Source: an uncultured Angelakisella sp. (GTDB taxonomy: Bacteria; Bacillota; Clostridia; Oscillospirales; Ruminococcaceae). From it: DNA of 64,000 nucleotides. This document shows, piece by piece, positions 51,414-59,316 of the stretch. The position numbers and the translations under genes were made by a program. The stretch is taken from NCBI GenBank assembly GCA_934524965.1, contig CAKSYU010000002.1, forward strand, positions 22,663 through 86,662, given 5' to 3'. Within the stretch, counting starts at the first letter, position 1. Each line of letters starts with the position of its first letter. The notes beneath the pieces are model-generated. The model was given only the letters and a program-made list of their open reading frames with translations, was not told where the DNA came from and did not search any database.

Positions 51414-51450
51414 AAAAAGAGAACGCCGCCGAAAGGGGCGGCGTTCTCGG
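51414..51450 (-). terminator. intercistronic terminator between DUF6110 gene and ATPase
   Basis: Leftward: GAGAACGCCGCC, 6-nt loop, GGCGGCGTTCTC, TTTTTCTCCC. A strong stem with T run, so the ATPase is likely made at a lower level or by conditional readthrough. Confidence 0.85.
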
Positions 51451-51458
51451 TGCCGTTT

Positions 51459-51746
51459 TTACTCGGCAGTCTCCTCCGCGGGGGCTTCGGCAGGCTCCTC
51501 GGCGGCGTCCGCCACGACCTCCTCCGCCAGCGCGGCAGCGCGGCGCTCGTTCAGCTCCTTGGCGTCCGCGTAGATGTCCTCAGCGTTCTCCCGCACGGTC
51601 GTCACAGCGCCCATCACGCAGTCCTTGGCGCGCAGTACCGCGGCGGTCACACCGGTGTAGACCTTCTTCGCCTCACGGCTGCCCAGGATCTTCAGCCCGG
51701 CAGTTCCAAACAGAACACCGGCAGCAAACAATCCGATCTTCTTCAT
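51459..51746 (-). CDS. DUF6110 family small membrane-associated protein
   Basis: 95 aa. ATG at 51746 with AGGAGG; the long upstream extension has no RBS. KKIGLFAAGVLFGTAGLKIL is a membrane helix, followed by GVTAAVLRAKDCVMGAVTTVRENAEDIYADAKELNE, the DUF6110 block, and an Ala/Glu-rich tail (about 65-95). Regularly found beside the P-type ATPase that follows here; it may be an accessory or metal-associated protein (inference). Confidence 0.85.
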   Translation of the reverse strand: MKKIGLFAAGVLFGTAGLKILGSREAKKVYTGVTAAVLRAKDCVMGAVTTVRENAEDIYADAKELNERRAAALAEEVVADAAEEPAEAPAEETAE

Positions 51747-51988
51747 GGTTCTATTCCTCCTGTTATCTGTCCGGCGGGGGGCTTCATCGCCGCCCGCACG
51801 GTCATATTTTTCACACCACATATTTATCATAAAGAGTGCCGAAATGCAAGTGCTTTTCCCCCAAAAATTCCCGCTTTTCCGCAGAAAATCCTTCTTTTTA
51901 CCCACCTCATTTTGTGCTGTTTTTCTACCCTACAAGATATAGTGGCACGGTCCAATTTTTAGCCACAACTAATTTCCTTTTTCATTCG

Positions 51989-52447
51989 CTAAATTGCCAT
52001 AATGTAGATCTGGCACGGGTTCCACTCATCCCAAAGGTTCGGGAATACTTCCAGTTCCTTAAACCCCAAACTCTGGTAAAACCGATTGGTATCGTCGTAC
52101 TCTTTGTAGTGTCCCATCTGCACTGTTTTTACCTGCAAAAAAGAATATCCGCTTTGGACTGCATACACCTTTGCCGCCGCAAAAAGCGCCCTGCCGCAGC
52201 CCCAGCGGTGGTACTTCCTGTCCACTCCCATCACCGCCAATTCCATGGTATCACGCCCTGTCTCCTTCAGGCAAAGGAAGCCCACGGGCTTTCCCTGCTC
52301 CATCGCAGCAAAGCAGGGTTGTTCGGCGCTTTGGGCAATGTATTCTTCCCGCGCTTCGGCAATGCCAAACCATTCCGGCAGCCCCTCCAAAATCTGCCGC
52401 GCCACCTTTTGCTTTTCGTCCGGCGCCGTGATCTCTTGGATCTCCAT
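51989..52447 (-). CDS. GNAT family N-acetyltransferase
   Basis: 152 aa. The central block MELAVMGVDRKYHRWGCGRALFAAAKVYAVQSGYSFLQVKTV contains the acetyl-CoA loop (RKYHRWGCGRAL in place of R/Q-x-x-G-x-G/A). YDDTNRFYQSLGFKELEVF is the usual GNAT end. Substrate unknown. RBS GAGGAG. Its left neighbour gap (51750-51988) is AT-rich and shows no gene. Confidence 0.88.
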   Translation of the reverse strand: MEIQEITAPDEKQKVARQILEGLPEWFGIAEAREEYIAQSAEQPCFAAMEQGKPVGFLCLKETGRDTMELAVMGVDRKYHRWGCGRALFAAAKVYAVQSGYSFLQVKTVQMGHYKEYDDTNRFYQSLGFKELEVFPNLWDEWNPCQIYIMAI

Positions 52448-52465
52448 ATTGTACCCTCCTCATTA

Positions 52466-52500
52466 AAACCGCCGGCACGGTTCCCCATGCCGGCAGATAT
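52466..52500 (-). terminator. terminator of the binding-protein gene
   Basis: GCCGGCA, 9-nt loop, TGCCGGC, then GGTTTTAA leftwards. Confidence 0.7.
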
Positions 52501-52501
52501 T

Positions 52502-53413
52502 TTACTGCTCCGCGGGCGTTCCCGCCATAAACTGCGCCATCTCGATAAGGGTATCGAACATGCGCAGGCTCTGGTTCTGGAACGCGGTAAAATCGATCGC
52601 CGTGACCTTGTCGTTCTTCACGGCAGCCACCACCTTGTACTCATAGCTCTGCTTTACCGTCTCCACCTCGTCCGCCTCGGCGCAGAAAATGACATCAGGC
52701 TCCAGCGCCTTCAGCTCGCTTTCGGGGTACAGCCAGTTGGTGTAGTCCGCCCCGCTGCAATGGAATCCCACCTGCTCCAGCAGCTTGCCCTCCAGCGTAT
52801 CGCCGGTCGCCATGCGGTAGGGGTAGGAGATGAGCAGCGTCGCGTCGGGCGCTGTCTCCAAACCGGCGGCGGAAAGCGCGGCGGCAGCCTCCGTCAGCTT
52901 GGTATCTATCATGGTGCCGATGGCGTCCGCCTCGGCGCTGCCGGTCACATTGCCCGCCAGTGCCATACCCAGCGCCCGGTAGTTCTGCTTAATACCCTCC
53001 ACCGTGGAGGCGCGGGACAGCACCAATACCTGCGCCCCAGCCTGCTGCAGCGCCACCAGCGCACTTTCGGTGGGTTGTACGGTACACAGCACCAACTGGG
53101 CACCGCTTGCCTTTATCTTTTCCACATCGGGCTGATAGGCGCTGCCCATACGGGGCTTTGCCGCTGCCTCGGCGGGGGTTTCGCAGTATTCGCTGACGCC
53201 CACCAGCCGGTCGCCGTAGCCCAGGTCATACACCATCTCGGTGGTGGCGGGCGAAAGGGAGACCACCGCTGCAGGCGCTTCGGTCAGCGTGACACTGCCC
53301 ACCGTCACCGGAAATTCGGGGTCTGGCTCCGGCTCCGGATCGGCTGGGTTATTATTGCAGGCTGCCGCCAGCAGCATCAGCAGCGCGGCGGCGATCGCCA
53401 GTAGTTTCTTCAT
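52502..53413 (-). CDS. BtuF/FhuD-type ABC substrate-binding lipoprotein (orphan)
   Basis: 303 aa. ATG at 53413 with GGGAGGAAA upstream. Lipobox LLAAAC with Cys19. VVSLSPATTEMVYDLGYGDRLVGVSEYCETP is the hallmark opening of the class III (cobalamin/siderophore/heme) binding fold with one long helix spine. No permease or ATPase is adjacent, so it must work with a remote BtuCD-like complex. Ligand could be a corrinoid or Fe3+ chelate. Promoter TTGAAA-17-TACAAT at 53448-53476. Confidence 0.88.
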   Translation of the reverse strand: MKKLLAIAAALLMLLAAACNNNPADPEPEPDPEFPVTVGSVTLTEAPAAVVSLSPATTEMVYDLGYGDRLVGVSEYCETPAEAAAKPRMGSAYQPDVEKIKASGAQLVLCTVQPTESALVALQQAGAQVLVLSRASTVEGIKQNYRALGMALAGNVTGSAEADAIGTMIDTKLTEAAAALSAAGLETAPDATLLISYPYRMATGDTLEGKLLEQVGFHCSGADYTNWLYPESELKALEPDVIFCAEADEVETVKQSYEYKVVAAVKNDKVTAIDFTAFQNQSLRMFDTLIEMAQFMAGTPAEQ

Positions 53414-53447
53414 CTCGGCATTTCCTCCCTTGGTGCGGTCTACTTCC

Positions 53448-53476
53448 ATTGTACCCGCTCTTGTCCCGCTTTTCAA
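53448..53476 (-). promoter_or_regulatory. promoter of the binding-protein gene
   Basis: Leftward: TTGAAA (53476-53471), 17 bp and TACAAT (53453-53448). Confidence 0.7.
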
Positions 53477-53629
53477 ATGAACTTTGTATGAACGCGCCGG
53501 AAAAATGCGGCAGAATGGGTCTTCTCTCTTACGGTGTCATTTTTTCGCCGGTTTCCTGCGCGCACCCGCGAAGATTGTACAGTTTGTAATAATTTTTGAT
53601 ATTATACGAAGTTTCTGCGAGGGGAAGAT

Positions 53630-53715
53630 CGGGGCGCAGCCCGCTCCGGCTCCGCCGGAGCCGACGGTCTGCCGACCGTCGCGACCGCCCTGCGGGCGGT
53701 CGGGGCTGCGCCCCG
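53630..53715. repeat. cloverleaf element 4
   Basis: Closing stem CGGGGCGCAGCCC (53630-53642) / GGGCTGCGCCCCG (53703-53715). Arms: GCTCCGGC-TCC-GCCGGAGC, CGACGGTC-(TGCC)-GACCGTCG, CGACCGCCC-TGC-GGGCGGTCG. Arm 3 differs from the other copies on both strands and still pairs. Flanked on each side by AT-rich TTGTA/TATTAT-like sequence (about 53572-53607 and 53772-53806). No gene in this 393-bp gap. Confidence 0.87.
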
Positions 53716-53806
53716 GAGCCTCCCTCCCCCGCCGGTTCTCCGCCTTATCCGTTCGATCTCCGGCTCATTTTATACAGATTGTATCATTCATAAAAATTAT
53801 ACAATT

Positions 53807-54778
53807 TTATTGCTCTCCCGCAGCCTTTACCACGTCCTCCGCCAGCCACTTGATGTCATCCAGCGTTTCCAGCTCTCCGGCACGCCGCCGCAGCTGCGCC
53901 GCGCCCCGCACCCCGCTGATGTACCAGCCGCAGTGCTTGCGTGCCTCGTGGCTTGCCACACGCTCCCCCTTGTACTGCACCGCCAGCGTCATCTGTTCCA
54001 CCATCAGCGCCATGCGTTCCGCCAGGTCGGGGGTCGGCTCATAGCTGCCGGTCTGCAGGTACTGCCGCACCTGCCGGAACAGCCACGGCGCTCCCAGCGC
54101 TCCCCTGCCGATCATCACCAGATCGCAGCCGGTCGTCTCGTACAGCGCCTTGGCGGTCTCGGGGCTTACCACATCGCCGTTGCCGATGACCGGTATGGAG
54201 ACGGCATTTTTCACCTGCCGGATAATATCCCAATCCACCGGCGGGGCATACATCTGCTTTCTCGTCCTGCCGTGGACGGTCACGGCGTCGGCACCGGCAG
54301 CTTCCGCCATCTGGGCAAATTCCACGGCGTTCACATGCTCCTCGTCCCAGCCCTTGCGGAACTTGACCGTCACCGGTACGCTGCTTGCCGCCTTTACCGC
54401 CCGAATGATCTGTCCGGCACGGTCGGGGTCCAGCATCAGGGCGCTGCCGCTGCGGTTTCCGGCAATTTTTGGGGCGGGGCACCCCATGTTGATATCCAGC
54501 CACGCCGGAGCATAGCGCTGTGCCAGTTCGGCAGCCTGTGCCATCGGCTCTGCCTCGTCCCCGAAAAGCTGAATGGCGCAGGGCATTTCCCGCTCCCCTA
54601 TCTCCATCAGTTCGGCACTTTTGCGGCTGCCCTGCACCAGCCCCTTGCAGCTTACCATCTCCCCGACGGTCGCCACGGCGCCATATCTCATGCAAAGCTC
54701 CCGCAGCGCCCTGTCAGAGACGCCTGCCATCGGCGCCAGCATGGCATAGGGGGGCAGCTCCAGCGTTCCCAGTTTCAT
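53807..54778 (-). CDS. dusB: tRNA-dihydrouridine synthase B
   Basis: 323 aa. ATG at 54778 with GAGAGGAG upstream; the longer in-frame frame reads repeat DNA. APMAGVSDRALRELC opens the TIM barrel. DINMGCPAPKIAGN holds the catalytic Cys100; VHGRTRKQMYAPPVDWDII the FMN/tRNA-contact region; IPVIGNGDVVSPETA and MIGRGALGAPWLFRQV the phosphate-binding end. Reduces uridine in the tRNA D-loop using FMN and NADPH. Promoter TTGACG-17-TACAAT at 54810-54838. Confidence 0.95.
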   Translation of the reverse strand: MKLGTLELPPYAMLAPMAGVSDRALRELCMRYGAVATVGEMVSCKGLVQGSRKSAELMEIGEREMPCAIQLFGDEAEPMAQAAELAQRYAPAWLDINMGCPAPKIAGNRSGSALMLDPDRAGQIIRAVKAASSVPVTVKFRKGWDEEHVNAVEFAQMAEAAGADAVTVHGRTRKQMYAPPVDWDIIRQVKNAVSIPVIGNGDVVSPETAKALYETTGCDLVMIGRGALGAPWLFRQVRQYLQTGSYEPTPDLAERMALMVEQMTLAVQYKGERVASHEARKHCGWYISGVRGAAQLRRRAGELETLDDIKWLAEDVVKAAGEQ

Positions 54779-54809
54779 TTTCTCGCTCCTCTCGCGGTCA
54801 TTCCGCCTT

Positions 54810-54838
54810 ATTGTAGCAGATTTCCCCGTTCCCGTCAA
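54810..54838 (-). promoter_or_regulatory. promoter of dusB
   Basis: Leftward: TTGACG (54838-54833), 17 bp and TACAAT (54815-54810). Confidence 0.75.
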
Positions 54839-54933
54839 AGCGGGGCTTGTCCTGTTTTTGGGGGAACCTTGCAGGGGCACGGGCGGGCACACGAGGGGCT
54901 CTTTCCGCATTTTTGCAGCTTCCCCGCGCCGGA

Positions 54934-54980
54934 GGTGCCCCGCAGGGGCGGCGGCGGAGCCGCCGCCCCTGCGGGGCACC
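54934..54980. repeat. perfect 22-bp inverted repeat with 3-nt loop
   Basis: 54934-54955 pairs without mismatch with 54959-54980; loop GGA. It is the longest perfect palindrome seen in the window and lies 49 bp before the element at 55029. The 3-nt loop type (GGA/TCC) is the one used by the cloverleaf elements. Confidence 0.9.
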
Positions 54981-55028
54981 CTGCACCGATTTTGCTTTCC
55001 GCTTTTCGTCGGTGCGGACGGCTGGGTC

Positions 55029-55114
55029 GGGCGCTCCACTGCGGCGGCAGAGCCGCCGCGCCCCCTTTGGTGGCTGGCAGCCGCGGCAGATGCCGCGGCT
55101 GCCGTGGAGCGCCC
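55029..55114. repeat. cloverleaf element 5
   Basis: Closing stem GGGCGCTCCAC (55029-55039) / GTGGAGCGCCC (55104-55114). Arms: GCGGCGGC-AGA-GCCGCCGC; GCCCCC-TTT-GGTGGC with one mismatch; GGCAGCCGCGGCA-GA-TGCCGCGGCTGCC (13 pairs). Same architecture as the other copies with unrelated stem sequence. Between dusB and the amidase gene. Confidence 0.8.
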
Positions 55115-55132
55115 TTTCCCCGCCGTTTTTCC

Positions 55133-55777
55133 TTACTCCGCTTCCTCCGTCAGCAGGGTTTGCAGCTTTTCCCGCAGGGTACGGTATTTCTGCTGCCACA
55201 GGTCGGCGGGCTGGGGCGGCTGGTAGCTTACCCCGTACCACCGGCAGACCGCCCTGGTCAGTGCCTCAGCGATGGCTGCCTTGTTTTCGACCAGCCACGC
55301 GGCGTCTTTGGCGTTATCATGGAACGCCAGCTCCGGGTAGACCGACAGCATCGGCGTACTGTTGATCTCGTAGAAGGTGGTGTTGCCGCGCACCCCGCGG
55401 CCGGTTTTTTCGGGGTAAATTTCCATCAGCGCCTCGTAGGTCATCTGGCAGGCACGCCAGCTCACCCCCTCCGGATTGCCGTAGGCAAGCACCTCCGGCC
55501 CCCGTGCCGTCCCCTCCTTCAGCGTGGCGGTGCTGGCATTGGTGTGGATCGGCAGGTAATAATCGGCGCCCCAGCCCACCGCCTCGGCGACCCTTTGCCG
55601 CAGGGTGGCGGCGGGCTGCGCCAGCTTTGCGGCAAAGCCGCAGCGGGTCAGCGCTTCGGCGGTCAGCTCGGCTATTTCGGTAGTGACGCCGTGCTCGTAA
55701 AGACCGGACTGCCCAAAGTAGGGTCCGTGCGGGGCGGGGCGGCGCTCCGGCGAAAGGTAGATTTTCTTCGCCATCAT
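55133..55777 (-). CDS. N-acetylmuramoyl-L-alanine amidase
   Basis: 214 aa. IYLSPERRPAPHGPYFG at the start, then TLRQRVAEAVGWGADYYLPIHTNAS with the family His of IHxN, and RGNTTFYEINSTPMLSVYPELAFHDN with the late Glu/His: an Amidase_3-type zinc amidase, with sequence style of phage or sporulation endolysins. No signal peptide, so release needs a holin, fitting the membrane protein whose stop overlaps this start (ATGA). The start may be 55777 or 55774. Confidence 0.85.
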   Translation of the reverse strand: MMAKKIYLSPERRPAPHGPYFGQSGLYEHGVTTEIAELTAEALTRCGFAAKLAQPAATLRQRVAEAVGWGADYYLPIHTNASTATLKEGTARGPEVLAYGNPEGVSWRACQMTYEALMEIYPEKTGRGVRGNTTFYEINSTPMLSVYPELAFHDNAKDAAWLVENKAAIAEALTRAVCRWYGVSYQPPQPADLWQQKYRTLREKLQTLLTEEAE

Positions 55778-56193
55778 ATCCCTCCTTTCGGGGCGCCCTC
55801 ATCGGGGTCATCGGGCTCGGCAGGGTCGCCCGCGCCGCCTGTATCGCCCGTACTGCCTGTATCACCCGCGCGCAGGCGGGAGGACATTCCCTCCGCCGCC
55901 AGCGCCACGATGACGGCATTGAAGGCGCAGAGCAGACCGCTTTGCAGGGTCAGCCCCTCGCCGCCGAAAGCCGCGGCACCGAGCAGCAGCACCAGTGCCG
56001 TTCCGTAGCCCAGCAGCAGGGCATCGACCTGCCGGAGCGCCGGAACCCGACTGAAGAACCGACCGGCGATGGTGGTCATCATCACGGCGCCGGCATAGGT
56101 GCCAAGGCTGCCCCATGTGACGAACTCCCCCTGAGCGGCGGCTGCCGGCACCAGCAAAAGCCCCAGCGGCAGCAGATAGATCGCGCATTTCAT
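55774..56193 (-). CDS. holin-like small membrane protein
   Basis: 139 aa. ATG at 56193 with AAAGGAG. A signal-like first helix (4-20), two further membrane helices (about 27-46 and 54-78, plus 84-103), and a charged Gly/Asp/Pro tail (GDTGSTGDTGGAGDPAEPDD). Three or four short helices with a polar tail next to an endolysin-like amidase is the layout of a holin-lysin pair. No phage structural genes are near, so it may be a domesticated or sporulation-linked lysis pair. Family not certain. Confidence 0.65.
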   Translation of the reverse strand: MKCAIYLLPLGLLLVPAAAAQGEFVTWGSLGTYAGAVMMTTIAGRFFSRVPALRQVDALLLGYGTALVLLLGAAAFGGEGLTLQSGLLCAFNAVIVALAAEGMSSRLRAGDTGSTGDTGGAGDPAEPDDPDEGAPKGGI

Positions 56194-56268
56194 AAAAGTC
56201 ACTCCTTTTGGCGGCAATGCCGCCTGATGTATTTTATGTCGGGGGGCGGCAGGCTGCCTAAGTCCCCC

Positions 56269-56371
56269 CACTAATACGGACAAAACGGGGGAAATTTGCA
56301 GTGAAAGTGTTGAATTCGCACAAACTTTCATAAAAAGTTTACGGGTTTGGGAAATGGTGGGAGATTTGGGA
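56269..56371. repeat. 103-bp direct repeat A, copy 2
   Basis: Same orientation as the copy at 45921-46023. Shared core includes TGAATTCGCACAAACTTTCA and GGGAAATGGTGGGA. Confidence 0.8.
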
Positions 56372-56433
56372 CGGTTTTGGCTTGATTTTCAGGTGCCTGA
56401 TGGCGGGGTAAGATTTGACTATGACTTAGTGTC

Positions 56434-56686
56434 TCCGCCTACCGGCGGGGTGGTACTTTTGACCCGCCAAAAGTACCCAAAAGCGTTTTAGGGCTGCTGC
56501 CCTAAAAACCCGCAACGCTTGGCTGCGCTGGATACGAATATTATTTTTCTGCGGCAGCAGAAAAATAAATCCGTACTGCACGCAGATGCGCTCCAAAGGT
56601 AGCCTGCGGCGGCATTTTTATCGCCCGCGCGCTGGAGCGCGAAGGGCGACCCACCTCCCCTCTCCCCTCCTCAAAGGAGGGGGACT
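56434..56686. repeat. structured repeat B, copy 2 (inverted)
   Basis: Reverse complement of 46171-46417, including the GGTACTTTTG/CAAAAGTACC hairpin with loop ACCCGC, the TTTAGGGC-type stem and the flanking CCTCCTC...GAGGAGG. Non-coding. Confidence 0.8.
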
Positions 56687-56804
56687 AAGCCACCAGTGGG
56701 CTAACACTTTAGGGTTAGCTGCCCCTTTATATTTATAGCAGTCGGCACTTGCCGAGCGCAAAAGTAAGGCAAGCAGTGATTGGGACAGGAACCCCCTCCC
56801 CCCG

Positions 56805-57000
56805 CTTCGGGGGAGGGGAGGGGAAGAGGGCAGATGTGCCCACAGCCCCTTATAAGCACCGTTTAGCCCACGCTTCGGGAAGCCGCCCTTTGGCTTTCCG
56901 AGCGGGCGTTCCGGTGCGTCCGGGGTCTTGGGGCTTGCCCCAAGACGCTTTTGGGCACTTTTGGCGGTGCAAAAGTGCCGTCCCGCCGGCAGGCGTACTT
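56805..57000. repeat. structured repeat B-like element, copy 3 (diverged)
   Basis: GTCTTGGGGC/GCCCCAAGAC (56925-56946) replaces the TTTAGGGC stem, and GGCACTTTTG/CAAAAGTGCC (56954-56979) replaces GGTACTTTTG/CAAAAGTACC. The one T-A to C-G change is compensated in the other arm. It ends with CCGCCGGCAGGCG, as in the other copies. Confidence 0.7.
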
Positions 57001-57523
57001 ACTAAAACTATTTGTAAGGCTTTGCGACGCCGTTAGGCGACAACCTACTAAGTCCCCAGCGAGCTGTTTTCACCTGCTCGGTGAAAGGGAAGTTAGCAAA
57101 AGCCCGCGAGTAAGGGGGAACCCTCTCTTGCAGGTCGCGGCAGCGCTGCGCTCTGCCGCTGCTGATTTTGCCCTGCGTGCAAAATCAGAATTTATTAAAC
57201 GCAAAAGGAAACCCTGATGGTTTCCTTTCACACTATCTTTCCTTCCGAAGGAGCAAGTCCATTCAACCCCTTTCGGAGCGCCCTCCGGAATACTAAGGGG
57301 AAAGTTTGCAGAAGCTGCTTGCATCAAAAATATCTGGCGATATTTTTGAGACTGCGCTGAGAAATTTCGCGCTCTGCGGAGCGTGACCAAAGACGCTGCC
57401 TTTGGAAACCGCAAGCCTTTTGGAAAAGGCTTGACCGAAAACTTTTGCATTTTGCTTTTGGGGTCGCGGGTACGCGCGCGGGCGCGCGAGGGAAGAAAAA
57501 TTTTCTTGGGAGATGGGATATGT
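57001..57523. other. hairpin-rich non-coding stretch
   Basis: No ORF with an RBS. Contains GGAAACC...GGTTTCC (about 57207-57227), CAAAAATATC...GATATTTTTG (about 57326-57350) and AAGCCTTTTGG/AAAAGGCTTGACC sequence like the terminator at 1543. Probably accumulated repeats. Confidence 0.5.
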
Positions 57524-57625
57524 AGGGCGCCCCGCAGGGCGGCGCGGCGAAGCCGCAGCGGGGCGCCGGCAGGCGCCAGACGGCGCGAAGCGCCCGTCCC
57601 CTGCGGGGCGGACGGGCGGGGGTGC
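57524..57625. repeat. cloverleaf-like element 6
   Basis: GGCGCCCCGC...GCGGGGCGCC stems, inner CGGC-GAA-GCCG, CGGCGC-GAA-GCGCC and a CCCC-TGC-GGGG hairpin. GAA and TGC loops match the family, though one closing stem for the whole unit is not clear. Upstream gap of the DUF2383-like gene. Confidence 0.55.
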
Positions 57626-57651
57626 AGGGGCTTTGCTCCCCTCCCGCGCGC

Positions 57652-58092
57652 TTACAGGAACGGGGCGATGCGGCGGACGAGGGTATCCTCGGTGAGGATC
57701 AGGCGCTGGGCGACATTGCGGGCGAGGGGCTGGGCATCGGGATACCGGTTGAGGGTGCGGCGGAGCGCCTTGACCCCCATATTGCAGCCGTCGGTCATCA
57801 GGTCGGCGATGGTATCATCGCCGGGGGAGGCTGCCATTTTGACATTGGTTTTGAGCCACGACATGCTTTTTGCCGCCGCCGAGGGCTGCTTGCCCTCCTC
57901 GCCGCTGCGTGCCAGCAACTCCTCCAGCTCCCTGCCGAGGTATTCGTGCTCCCGCTTGCAATCCGCCAGACAGCGGTACAGCTCCTGCGACCGAACCTGA
58001 TCGAGCACCTCAGCGATGGAGGCGACCCCCATTTTAACACCGGCATCGCACTCCCGCAGCAGGGCGACGGTCTCTTCCTCTTTATGCGGCAT
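57652..58092 (-). CDS. DUF2383/PA2169-like four-helix protein
   Basis: 146 aa, ATG with AAAGGAGG. Predicted all-helical: HKEEETVALLRECDAGVKMGVASIAEVLDQV, then LYRCLADCKREHEYLGRELEELLARSG, SAAAKSMSWLKTNVKMA and a last helix. The spacing resembles the ferritin-like DUF2383 bundles annotated in clostridial sporulation and stress genes. No clear metal ligands, so the assignment is moderate. Monocistronic. Confidence 0.6.
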   Translation of the reverse strand: MPHKEEETVALLRECDAGVKMGVASIAEVLDQVRSQELYRCLADCKREHEYLGRELEELLARSGEEGKQPSAAAKSMSWLKTNVKMAASPGDDTIADLMTDGCNMGVKALRRTLNRYPDAQPLARNVAQRLILTEDTLVRRIAPFL

Positions 58093-58167
58093 GATAATGT
58101 CCTCCTTTGGCTTCTACTGTAATTCGGCTTTATTATGCCGCCCTGCCGCCGGAAAATGTGCCGCGGG

Positions 58168-58203
58168 CAGAAAAAACTCCCCGACGCGGGCGGTCGGGGA
58201 GAG
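58168..58203 (-). terminator. terminator of psuG
   Basis: Leftward: CTCCCCGAC, 7-nt loop, GTCGGGGAG, TTTTTTCTG. Confidence 0.9.
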
Positions 58204-58226
58204 AAAGTGACGATTTTTCTTTTTTG

Positions 58227-59144
58227 TTACATCTTGGCGAGGGAAACGGCGATACGGGCGGCGCAGCGGGCGTTATTGAGCGCAAGCTGGACATTGGAGG
58301 CGAAGGACTCGCCGCCGGTCATATCCTTGATGTGCGCCAGCAGGAACGGGGTGATCTCCTTGCCGTGGATATGCTGGGCATCTGCCAGCTCCAGCGCCTT
58401 GGTGATGACGCCCTCCATATAATCGAAGTCCATGGCGTACTGCTCCGGAATGGGGTTGCCGATGAGGACGCCGCCGGGCATTTCCAGCTCCAGCTTGGTC
58501 TTGATGATGCGGGCGATCTCCTCCTCGCTCTGCGCGGCGTAATCCACCTTGAAGCCGCTCTTGGTGCAGAAGAAGGCGGGGAAATCCTCGGTGCCGTTGC
58601 CGATGACGGGGACGCCCATGGTCTCGAGGTATTCCAGCGTTCTGCCGATGTCGAGGATCTGTTTGGCGCCCGCGCAGACGACGGCGACGGGGGTACGGGC
58701 CAGCTCCTGCAGGTCGGCGGAGACATCCATGGTGACCTCGCCGTGGCGGTGGACGCCGCCGATGCCGCCGGTGGCGAATACATGAATGCCGGCGAGCGCC
58801 GCGCACATCATGGTGGAAGCGACGGTGGTGGCGCCGGTCTTGCCGGTGGCGAGATAGGTGGCGAAATCGCGGCGGGAGACCTTGCCGACATTTTCACCGC
58901 GGCACATCAGCTCCAGCTCCTCCTCGGAGAGACCGACCTTGATCTTACCGCCGATGAGCGCCATGGTGGCGGGATGGGCGCCGCACGCCCGGATCTCCTT
59001 TTCGACCTCAGCGGCGAAGGAGAGATTTTCGGGATAAGGCATACCGTGGCTGAGGATCGTGCTTTCCAAGGCGACAACAGGCTCGCCGTTCTTGATGGCT
59101 TCCTGCAGCTCGGGGCGAATGTCGAGATACTTTTCTAAATTCAT
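58227..59144 (-). CDS. psuG: pseudouridine-5'-phosphate glycosidase
   Basis: 305 aa. ATG at 59144 with AGGAGG 10 bp upstream. [19 protein letters not shown] is the PsuG opening. [49 protein letters not shown]-type sequence holds the catalytic Lys and metal-site residues; [19 protein letters not shown] and [16 protein letters not shown] complete it. Splits pseudouridine-5-P to uracil and ribose-5-P. The kinase partner psuK is not adjacent. Products could feed the upp and rpiB enzymes encoded 15 kb away. Confidence 0.96.
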   Translation of the reverse strand: [305 protein letters not shown]

Positions 59145-59235
59145 GTCAGATGTTCCTCCTGTAATAAAAATCATTCCGTGAAACGGTGTTCAAAAGGTTC
59201 ATCGACTGGGGCGGACGCTCCATCGTTGAAAGCAT

Positions 59236-59264
59236 ATTATACCCATTCCCGCAGCAGAATGCAA
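59236..59264 (-). promoter_or_regulatory. promoter of psuG
   Basis: Leftward: TTGCAT (59264-59259), 17 bp and TATAAT (59241-59236). Confidence 0.8.
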
Positions 59265-59316
59265 GTGGTTTTTTTGCAAATTCTTGCACTTTCGGAGCGG
59301 GCGGGAACGCAGGTGC

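Noticed and set aside
56749..57450. Open frames of 88-126 aa in the 56-57 kb gap
   Set aside because: They are read through of repeats and hairpins on both strands; codon pattern is erratic and no RBS fits.
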